Shown here: positions 1 through 4,651 of the stretch, piece by piece | How positions within the stretch are numbered: the stretch's first letter is position 1 | How the letters are laid out: every line of letters starts with the position of its first letter | DNA from: JBKPNX01 sp046732855 | Lineage (GTDB): Bacteria; Pseudomonadota; Alphaproteobacteria; Geminicoccales; Geminicoccaceae | Direction of reading: 5' to 3' | NCBI GenBank assembly: GCA_046732855.1 | Contig: JBKPNX010000070.1 | Location: 1 to 6,283, forward strand | Length of the DNA stretch: 6,283 nucleotides | The notes under the pieces: model-generated | Database searches by the model: none | What the model was told of the DNA's origin: nothing | The model's input: the letters and a program-made list of their open reading frames with translations, nothing else | Program-made: the position numbers and the translations under genes

Positions 1-1
1 G

Positions 2-754
2 TTTCTGATTGCTGGGGTGCTGTCGGGTGACGAGCGGATGATCGATGCGTATCACACGGGCGACCCGTACTTGGCACTCGCGATTCAGATGAAGCTTGCC
101 CCGAAAGATGCGGTTCGGGAGCACTACGAAAACGAGCGCAAGCTGGCAAAAACCGCAGCGTTGGCGGCGCAGTACGGGCAGGGTGCCCAAGGCGCCGCGC
201 GCAAGCTGGGGTGTTCGGTTGCCAAAGCCGAAGACATTCTGCGGCTGCACCGGAAAACCTACAAGAAATACTGGGCATGGACCGATGCAGTGGTCTCGGA
301 CGCTATGCAAAACGGCGAAATCGTTACCGAATTCGAGTGGCGCCGGCAGATTGATCCGCTGCTGGAACTGTCCCGCGAGATCGATCGGGCGCAACGTTAC
401 GGCCGCAGCTCCCTGGATTTCCCGCTGCGGATCAACACGCGCCCACTGAAGAACTTTCTGATCCAGGCTACGGGCGCGCATCTGTTGCAGATTGCCAGCA
501 TCGCCGCAATGAACCGCGGTCTGGGACTTGCCGCGCCAATCCACGATGCAATCGTACTGGTCGCGCCTGCCGACAAGGCTGACGAGCATACTGCACTGAT
601 TCGGGAGATCATGGGTTCCGCAAGTGAATTCGTTTTGGGCGGCCACCGCCTCCGTACCGATGCGGCTGTCGTACGCTACCCGCACAGGTTTTACGACAAG
701 GACGGGCAAGCTATGTGGCGGACCGTGTGCGGTATTCTGGGTTTGCGGCCATGA
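2..754 (+). CDS. Family A DNA polymerase (phage/plasmid type), C-terminal part, 5' end outside window
   Basis: The reading frame is open from base 2, so the GTG at 17 is probably internal and the gene begins upstream of the window. Residues are numbered from that GTG. The sequence matches the fingers and palm of family A DNA polymerases. Motif B is ERKLAKTAALAAQYGQG (40-56): R41, K45, Y53 and G54 align with E. coli Pol I R754, K758, Y766 and G767. A conserved NFLIQATGAHLLQ helix follows at 147-159, and motif C is PIHDAIVLV (174-182) with H176 and catalytic D177. The motif A aspartate should lie about ten codons upstream, off the window. Two points are unusual: L49 occupies the Phe762 position, and A178 replaces the Glu that follows HD in Pol I. 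The tail beyond motif C is longer than in Pol I. Stand-alone polymerases like this are typical of phages, plasmids and islands, so a role in replicating a mobile element is inferred. Confidence 0.88.
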   Translation, partial: FLIAGVLSGDERMIDAYHTGDPYLALAIQMKLAPKDAVREHYENERKLAKTAALAAQYGQGAQGAARKLGCSVAKAEDILRLHRKTYKKYWAWTDAVVSDAMQNGEIVTEFEWRRQIDPLLELSREIDRAQRYGRSSLDFPLRINTRPLKNFLIQATGAHLLQIASIAAMNRGLGLAAPIHDAIVLVAPADKADEHTALIREIMGSASEFVLGGHRLRTDAAVVRYPHRFYDKDGQAMWRTVCGILGLRP

Positions 755-1086
755 ATTTCTGTACGGTTACGTGGGATCTCGACAGCTTGGCCGCACTCCA
801 TACCGCTAACCGCGATATTGTCGTGGTGATCACCATCCTGAAAGCGCTGATCGACATGAGACGACGGCGATCGCGACAGGAGATGCTCGAAGTTACGCTG
901 ACGTATAAGCGGATGGCGACGTTCGGTTTGTCGCCGAAACGAACCCGTCAGGCATTGCAGGTTATGGCGGAGACAGGAATTGCTACGGTAAGCCGTATGC
1001 CTGGACAGGCAGCCCGAGTTAAGTTCGATCCTACATTCTACAGAACGCTCAAAACTAGGAGTCGAGGCGGCTGGAAGCTAGCTTGA
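751..1086 (+). CDS. Small putative winged-helix DNA-binding protein, translationally coupled to the polymerase
   Basis: A 111-residue protein. Its ATG overlaps the polymerase stop as ATGA (751-754). No good Shine-Dalgarno precedes it, so reinitiation by ribosomes finishing the polymerase is likely. A GTG at 715 in the same frame is possible, but it would add a 36-nt overlap without a clear ribosome site. The middle and C-terminal parts read like a winged helix: TYKRMATFGLSPKRTRQALQ (about residues 51-70) has the spacing of a recognition helix, and METGIATVSRMPGQAARVKF (72-92) looks like the helix-turn-wing hairpin ending in beta strands. The N-terminal 40 residues contain a hydrophobic helix, NRDIVVVITILKALIDM. 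No catalytic motif is seen. Regulation of the element or a polymerase accessory role are both possible. The exact family is not recognised. Confidence 0.6.
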   Translation: MNFCTVTWDLDSLAALHTANRDIVVVITILKALIDMRRRRSRQEMLEVTLTYKRMATFGLSPKRTRQALQVMAETGIATVSRMPGQAARVKFDPTFYRTLKTRSRGGWKLA

Positions 1087-1200
1087 CCCATATGATTCTT
1101 TTTTGGAAGGGAAGAAAGAAAAGGAAGACAGAATAAAAGAAAAGAATAGGGAGCGGTCCTGACGAAACGGCACGGGTACCCAGGCCAAAACGACCTGGGT
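1087..1200. other. Intergenic spacer with AT-rich polypurine tract
   Basis: The spacer between the small winged-helix gene and the intron remnant has no credible gene. About 45 bases from 1106 to 1152 are almost entirely purines on the + strand, directly after a TTTTTT run (1099-1104). This contrasts with the GC-rich surroundings. The short reading frames crossing it on either strand have biased composition and no recognisable protein. The spacer ends in the inverted repeat annotated separately at 1178-1200. It may be a composition boundary where foreign DNA was joined. Confidence 0.5.
1178..1200. repeat. Short inverted repeat (7-bp arms)
   Basis: ACCCAGG (1178-1184) and CCTGGGT (1194-1200) are perfect inverted copies around a 9-base spacer, CCAAAACGA. 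As RNA it would form a hairpin, but no T-run follows on the + strand, so a classical intrinsic terminator is not supported. It sits between the polymerase-linked gene and the truncated intron and could mark a recombination or integration joint. Confidence 0.4.
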
Positions 1201-1583
1201 TGGTTGGTGGAGTGAATGTGGCGATCTTACGTTGGAGCACTATACGCGAGCGGCTGAATGCCAAGCTCCGGCAGGTCAAGGCCACCCTGCGCCGGATGAG
1301 GCATATGCCGCTCCCGGAGCAGGGGCGCTATCTGCGACTGGTGCTGAACGGCTTCTACAATTACTACGCCGTTCCAACCAACTTCCGTGCCCTCAATGCC
1401 TTCTATTACCACGTGCTCTCGCACTGGCTGCGCTGCCTGCGGCGACGCAGCCACCGGCACAAGCTGACGTGGCGGAAGATGATGCGGATCGCGGAGCGTT
1501 GGCTGCCCAGCCCGAAGCTACGGTACCCCTATCCCGACTGGCGGTTCGACGTCATGACCCGAGGTGGGAGCCCGGTGCGTTAG
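1200..1583 (+). pseudogene. Group II intron reverse transcriptase/maturase, C-terminal fragment (copy 1)
   Basis: The frame encodes only the thumb/X (maturase, GIIM-type) end of a group II intron-encoded protein. Recognisable parts are TIRERLNAKLRQVKATLRRM, then RYLRLVLNGFYNYYAVPTNF (about residues 48-67), FYYHVLSHWL and LTWRKMMRIAERWLPSPK near the end. The reverse transcriptase core with the YADD motif is absent, so it cannot be an active enzyme. The TTG at 1200 simply opens the frame and has no support as a start. Close nucleotide similarity to copy 2 starts at 1245. Upstream codons (ILRWSTI) still loosely fit the family, so the 5' break lies somewhere in 1203-1245. The frame is uninterrupted and ends with TAG at 1581-1583, inside the loop of RNA domain V, which fits an intron whose coding frame runs into its catalytic RNA. 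Confidence 0.85.
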
Positions 1584-1637
1584 CAGCGCACGCCGGGATC
1601 TGTGCGGGGGGCGAGCAATCGCCGTCCCTACCGCGAC
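1203..1637 (+). mobile_element. 5'-truncated group II intron remnant (copy 1)
   Basis: This covers the maturase tail and RNA domains V-VI of one group II intron copy. It lies antisense to the capsid remnant whose residual sequence begins just after its 3' end. The left boundary is uncertain: strong similarity to copy 2 begins at 1245 and weak protein-level similarity may reach 1218. The right boundary at 1637 comes from the domain VI fold. It is non-autonomous. Confidence 0.75.
1566..1637 (+). ncRNA. Group II intron domains V and VI, 3' intron end (copy 1)
   Basis: Domain V is read at about 1568-1600. GAGCCCGG pairs with CCGGGATC as the basal stem. GTGCG (1575-1579) pairs with CGCAC (1587-1591) as the upper stem around a TTAGCAG loop. 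The AGC catalytic triad is present at 1569-1571. Domain VI follows: GCGGGGGGCGA pairs with TCGCCGTCCC and CCGC, leaving an unpaired A at 1630 as the branch point. The intron end is placed at C1637 (CCGCGAC), seven bases after the branch A, as expected for group II introns that end in AY. The structure was folded by eye. The 5' domains I-III are missing, so the RNA cannot splice in cis. Confidence 0.75.
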
Positions 1638-1655
1638 TTCTTATATTTCAGCGAC

Positions 1656-2350
1656 TTAGAATACCACATCATCGTACGAATTTCTGGGGAACCCCTGATT
1701 CTCCAGGTGCCCCAGGCCCGGGGGTGCGCGGCCTGCAAAGCGGTCTTCGATCCGGACCTCGAGCAGGGCGGCAACATTACTGTCGTGGTGCGCCGCGACC
1801 TCGGAGATACGATCCGTGTTCTCGTTCACCGCTGGTGCCGTCCGCACGATCCCCGCGGTCGACCTCATATGTGCTGCGGGAGAAAGGTTGTTCGCCAGCT
1901 CGTCGCTGATGACCAGGATACAATCAGCCTTGCGGCGAGCGAGGCCGGTGGCGCTCATCGAAAATCTGGTAATCGGCTTGACCTGAGCTTCAGCAGGCCG
2001 TGCTGCCGATCAGCGCGATGGTCGAGATCCTGATGCCAGTGGCACTCGAACATGGACGACAGCAGGCGGTCGAACACGCCGACGTTGGCGACGCTGGCGA
2101 GGAAGCCGTTCGAGATGATCCTGAGATCGGCGAGCGGTCCGGTCACAGGATCGACGAGGGTGCCGACGGGCACAGCAGCCTTGAGCAGCGCTTGCGCGCG
2201 CTCAGGTGCGCGATCGGTCACGGCGATGGTACGGGCCTCGTGCCAGAGTGTTTCCGTGGTCTTGGTCCGCAGCAGCATTCGGGCCAGGACAAGGAAATCG
2301 TTGTCCCTGGTCCACAGGTCCTGACGTTGGAGATCCTCAATCGAGCGCAT
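1656..2350 (-). pseudogene. Frameshifted phage major capsid (HK97-like) gene remnant
   Basis: Read on the minus strand from ATG 2350-2348, preceded by GAGGAAA at 2362-2356, a credible ribosome site. The first part (MRSIEDLQRQDLW, then APERAQALLKAAVPVGTLVD, LADLRIISNGFLASVANVGV and FDRLLSSM) looks like HK97-fold capsid proteins in which a 'prevents premature...' style segment precedes the shell domain. The frame then breaks. VPLASGSR and ISTIALIGSTA occur in other frames, and EAQVKPITRFSMSATGLARR followed by KADCILVISDELANNLSPAA resumes in a third. That last string matches the conserved capsid region of the type KPIT..S...L...KA..I.V.S.ELA. At least two, probably three, frameshifts are needed. 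After residue string SPAAHM (about 1867) similarity fades. The open frame ends at 1656, next to the intron end. The assignment is from remembered family patterns and is moderately certain. Decay is clear if it is accepted. Confidence 0.55.
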
Positions 2351-2370
2351 GCCTGTTTCCTCGAAAGGAA

Positions 2371-2411
2371 CAGCCCCGCACCGCAGGGTGCCCACAAACG
2401 ATGCGGGGCTG
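2371..2411. repeat. Perfect 10-bp inverted repeat upstream of capsid remnant
   Basis: CAGCCCCGCA (2371-2380) and TGCGGGGCTG (2402-2411) are exact inverted copies around 21 bases. A smaller GCACC/GGTGC hairpin is nested at 2378-2391. On the minus strand the outer stem ends 20 nt before the capsid ATG and is followed by TTCCTTT. It could be a weak terminator of a lost upstream phage gene or a leader hairpin. Confidence 0.5.
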
Positions 2412-2480
2412 CCGCCTTCAAAGGACTCAATGGTCACACTGGACCCGGTGGAGAGCAGCACCGGCCCGCGATCATGGAGC

Positions 2481-2509
2481 GGGGGACGGCGCGCGGCGCG
2501 CCGGCCCCC
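2481..2509 (-). terminator. GC-rich hairpin just after the beta-propeller gene
   Basis: GGGGGACGGCGCGC (2481-2494) and GCGCGCCGGCCCCC (2496-2509) form a 14-bp inverted repeat with one A/G mismatch. The innermost pairs would open to form the loop. It begins nine bases past the stop codon of the minus-strand gene at 2518, which is where a transcription terminator is expected. No T-run follows, so it may act as a 3' stabilising hairpin or a non-canonical terminator. Confidence 0.5.
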
Positions 2510-2517
2510 GGCTACCG

Positions 2518-3720
2518 TCAGCCGCGGCAGGCGGCGTCGAAGCCCGCGGGCAAGGCGAGCACCGTGACCTCGTCGGTCTTGGCATTCGCGGCGCGCGCGA
2601 ACAGCTCCGGCACGATCACCAGCTGCACACCGCCACCCGAGCGGCGCACCGCGACATCCGCGGGCCCGTTCAGGTCGGACGAAGTGCCGCCCGGCTCAAG
2701 CGCGAGGGTCGTCGCGCCCTTGCCGGGGCAGTTGATATAGATCTGGCTTGGACGATCGTCCTTGATCTGCGTGTTGAGCATTGCGCCGCCCGCAGTGAAG
2801 TCGAGGCCGTCGAGGGCGCCGAGCCCGCCGTCGACCGGTGGTGGCAGCTTGTTATTCGCGATGTCGTCCTTGGTCAGCGCGTAAATGCCGCCGTTCGCGG
2901 GGTCGGGCGCGCCGCCCACCGGGCCGACGGTGTTGACGTAGATCTTGCCGTCGACCGGCGACACCTCGACCCCGTCCGGATTGCCCGGGATCTCGATGAA
3001 CACCGGCGCCTCGGACGGTTCCTGGCCATCGGCCAGCGCATCGAGCGCACCGTGCGGGATCAGCCACAGGCCACTCTTGCCCGCGAACGGCGGGTCGAAC
3101 TGATCGGCGCCAAAGGCGGTATCGGCGATGTAAGCGTTGCCGTCGGCATCGAACCCCAGCGCGTTGATCAGGACGATCGGAGCGCCGTTGATCCGCTCGA
3201 ACAGCGATCCCTGGCCGGTATCGATCTCGCCGAGGACCTTGCCATGATCGTTAAACCCGATCAGCTTGGTGCGCAGGCGGGTCGGATCCTTGACCACCTG
3301 CCCTTGGGCGTCGACGAGGGGCGCCGAGCCCGCGAGCGCGAAGATCGTGCCGGCCGGAAACTTGCCGGTGGCGACCGGTAGGACCGCCATGCCCAGTGGC
3401 GCGGTCAGACCCTCGATCAGCCGCTCGTTGACCATGACGAGCGTGCCGTTCGGCTGCACCGCGAGCTTGCTGATGTAGCCCTCGCCCTCGGTGAAGCCAA
3501 AGCCCTGTCCCTTGTCGCCGATTTCGGCGGAGTTGGAGACGAACACGGACTGGCCGTCGGCGCTGAAGATCGAGCCCTCGGGGTTGTCGAACGTCTTCAG
3601 CACCTGAAGGATCGTTGCCGGGACCGCATATACACCGGCCGGGATGTCTTGGCCCTGCACCGTTCCGTCACCAAGCATGGCGGCGAGCGCAACGCCGCCC
3701 AGAAGCCATTTGCACCGCAT
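2518..3720 (-). CDS. Exported beta-propeller protein, SMP-30/gluconolactonase-like
   Basis: A 400-residue protein. ATG 3720-3718 is chosen because GGGAGG sits about six bases upstream and a signal peptide follows immediately. The longer frame from 3846 has no ribosome site. Residues 1-23 (MRCKWLLGGVALAAMLGDGT then VQG) form a basic n-region, a hydrophobic core and a likely Sec cleavage site before QD, so the mature protein is probably periplasmic. The mature part repeats blade-like segments: EGSIFSADGQSVFVSN (48-63), INALGFDADGNAYIADT (185-201), NPDGVEVSPVDGKIYVNT (247-264), LDGLDFTAGGAMLNT (303-317) and GPADVAVRRSGGGVQLVIV (352-370). The N/D-x-x-G...DG...Y pattern is typical of SMP-30/NHL propellers. 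C331 and C398 could form a disulfide. A lactonase or sugar/lipid ligand-binding role is possible; substrate and metal ligands cannot be assigned. The gene is intact and stands alone among remnants, with no operon partner visible. Confidence 0.8.
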   Translation of the reverse strand: MRCKWLLGGVALAAMLGDGTVQGQDIPAGVYAVPATILQVLKTFDNPEGSIFSADGQSVFVSNSAEIGDKGQGFGFTEGEGYISKLAVQPNGTLVMVNERLIEGLTAPLGMAVLPVATGKFPAGTIFALAGSAPLVDAQGQVVKDPTRLRTKLIGFNDHGKVLGEIDTGQGSLFERINGAPIVLINALGFDADGNAYIADTAFGADQFDPPFAGKSGLWLIPHGALDALADGQEPSEAPVFIEIPGNPDGVEVSPVDGKIYVNTVGPVGGAPDPANGGIYALTKDDIANNKLPPPVDGGLGALDGLDFTAGGAMLNTQIKDDRPSQIYINCPGKGATTLALEPGGTSSDLNGPADVAVRRSGGGVQLVIVPELFARAANAKTDEVTVLALPAGFDAACRG

Positions 3721-3846
3721 GACTACCTCCCCTTGAACTCGAGTTGGCTTATTCGACGCAACCGACTCGATATAAGCGCAGAATGTGATGGCGGCGCGAG
3801 CTTCTGTTTGCGGTGAGCTGGCTGGGCTGTCACAGCAGCCTCGCAC
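3721..3846 (-). promoter_or_regulatory. 5' region of the beta-propeller gene with strong ribosome binding site
   Basis: GGGAGG (minus strand, + positions 3726-3731) lies about six bases before ATG 3720 and fixes the start. The remaining 110 bases back to the ModA remnant must hold the promoter. I see AT-richer patches (minus strand GCTTATATCG near 3770 and GAATAAGCC near 3748) but no clear -35/-10 pair, so no promoter is called. Confidence 0.5.
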
Positions 3847-4009
3847 TCAGCTGGATGCCGCCAGTCCGTAGGTGAACTGGCTTCCCGGAACCGCGAACCT
3901 CTCGTCCACAGCCTTCGTGGGGTCGCTCGTCGTCGGCCGCTACAAAGACCTCGGAGGGCGCATCCTTCGTGATCTGGGTATAGAACTGCCTGGTCGAGCC
4001 GAAGCTCAG
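3847..4009 (-). pseudogene. Molybdate-binding protein ModA-like fragment, frameshifted
   Basis: On the minus strand, LSFGSTRQFYTQITKDAP then SEVFVAADDERP matches the ModA family core (S-F-G-S-T/A-G-Q-x-Y-x-Q-I...A-P-x-E/D-V-F-x-A-A-D). In another frame it continues TKAVDERFAVPGSQFTYGLA before a TGA at 3849-3847. Removing one C from the CCCC run (+ strand GGGG 3919-3922) joins the two parts exactly, so a single-base insertion is seen. About 53 residues of an expected roughly 250 remain. The N-terminus is cut off at the joint with the intron remnant (4007-4012), and the C-terminus ends early. ModA proteins are periplasmic components of molybdate ABC transporters; this fragment cannot function. 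The family call rests on motif recognition. Confidence 0.65.
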
Positions 4010-4432
4010 GGCAAGCCTGAAACCTTCGCCTTCCTGGGCTTCACCCACATCTTCGGGCGGACCCGGGAGGGCAGGCGGCTGATCCGGCGGCACACGATCG
4101 CGAGCGGCTGAACGCCAAGCTCAGGCAGGTCAAGGCCACCCTGCGCCGGATGAGGCATTTGGCCATCCCGGAGCGCTACCTGCGGCTGGTGCTGAACGGC
4201 TTCTACAATTATTACGCCGTCCCGACCAACTTCCGTGCCCTCAACACCTTCTATTACCACGTGCTTTGGCACTGGCTGCTTTGCCTCCGGCGGCGAAACC
4301 CAGCGGCACAGGCTGACGTGGCGGAAGATGATGCGGCTTGCGGAACGCTGGCTGCCCAGCCCGAAACTGCGGCACCCCTATCCCGACTGGCGGTTCGACG
4401 TCGTGATCCGAGGTGAGTGCCCGGTGCGGTAA
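4004..4432 (+). pseudogene. Group II intron reverse transcriptase/maturase, C-terminal fragment with two frameshifts (copy 2)
   Basis: The fragment extends further upstream than copy 1, starting in the thumb at GKPETFAFLGFTHIFGRT (from 4010) and continuing REGRRLIRRHTI. One base is missing at about 4099 compared with copy 1, giving ATCGCGAG where copy 1 has ATACGCGAG. The frame shifts and hits TGA at 4109-4111. The following part, LNGFYNYYAVPTNF and FYYHVLWHWLLCLRRR, lies in another frame. One extra base near 4297-4310 restores the first frame, which reads HRLTWRKMMRLAERWLPSPK, then DWRFDVVIRGECPVR, and ends with TAA at 4430-4432. Relative to copy 1 it also lacks six bases near 4166 (HMPLPEQGRYL against HLAIPERYL). 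The catalytic reverse transcriptase domain is absent. The gene is dead. Confidence 0.85.
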
Positions 4433-4485
4433 TTCCGCTCGCCGGGATCTGTGCCGGGGGCAAGCAATCGCCGTTCCTGCCCACA
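4415..4485 (+). ncRNA. Degenerate group II intron domains V and VI (copy 2)
   Basis: Aligned base for base with copy 1 (offset 2849), the basal stem CCCGG/CCGGG of domain V is kept and the upper stem is GCGG/CCGC with one T-T mismatch. The catalytic triad is TGC (4418-4420) instead of AGC. The branch-point A of copy 1 (1630) is G at 4479. The 3' end is CCCACAGAC instead of CCGCGAC, two bases longer, so the intron end near 4483 is approximate. These changes predict a catalytically dead RNA even if the missing 5' part were supplied. Confidence 0.65.
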
Positions 4486-4651
4486 GACTACACCGGCTTG
4501 AGTGGGTGTTGACCAAAGAATCGCGAGGTATTCTCGCGGGCCAATAGCAACCTGGACCGATCCGTGGAGGGGGGGGGTCTGCGCCTGTGAGGAGGAGACA
4601 ACGGACCTCGCGCCGGTTCATTGCAGGCCATCGCTGACGGCTCGAGCCGCC
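4486..4651. other. Intergenic spacer between intron remnant and hydantoinase
   Basis: No gene is supported here. It holds the weak hairpin at 4522-4538, a run of nine G at 4569-4577 and a 12-bp palindrome CGGCTCGAGCCG (4638-4649) close to the hydantoinase stop. It is the likely seam between the remnant-rich segment and the intact operon. Confidence 0.5.
4522..4538 (-). terminator. Possible intrinsic terminator of the hydantoinase operon
   Basis: CGCGAG (4522-4527) and CTCGCG (4533-4538) form a 6-bp stem with a 5-base loop. On the minus strand the stem is followed by ATTCTTTGG, a short T-rich stretch. It lies 114 bases past the hydantoinase stop in the right orientation. The stem is short and the T-run broken, so efficiency is doubtful. 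Confidence 0.35.

Larger units (their letters stand above)
4004..4485 (+). mobile_element. 5'-truncated group II intron remnant (copy 2), direct repeat of copy 1
   Basis: From 4099 to about 4485 the DNA matches 1245-1637 at roughly nine positions in ten by eye, same orientation, about 2.85 kb apart. Differences include a 1-base deletion, a 6-base deletion and a 1-base insertion. The left edge abuts the ModA fragment on the opposite strand at 4007-4012. The right edge is set by the domain VI comparison. The copy is older or less constrained than copy 1, judged by its frameshifts and lost catalytic bases. Confidence 0.75.

Noticed and set aside
1232..1909. Plus-strand frame of 225 codons through intron copy 1
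   Set aside because: It is out of frame with the maturase, is rich in Ala, Pro and Arg, and crosses the intron end and the capsid remnant. No domain is visible.
2206..3381. Long plus-strand open frame opposite the propeller gene
   Set aside because: Arg- and Ala-rich composition, no recognisable motif, no ribosome site, and it lies antisense to a gene with signal peptide and blade repeats. It is a high-GC shadow.
1200..4485. Diversity-generating retroelement or retron
   Set aside because: Both reverse transcriptase pieces are maturase C-termini without the catalytic core, and they are attached to group II domain V/VI RNA. No template/variable repeat pair or msr/msd RNA was seen.
4522..4538. 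Target hairpin for a class C (terminator-associated) group II intron
   Set aside because: Class C introns insert directly 3' of such a hairpin. This one lies about 40 bases beyond the 3' end of copy 2, so the position is wrong.
4638..4649. Palindrome CGGCTCGAGCCG as terminator or operator
   Set aside because: It is perfect but has no loop for a stable RNA hairpin, no T-run, and a 12-bp palindrome in GC-rich DNA is not surprising.
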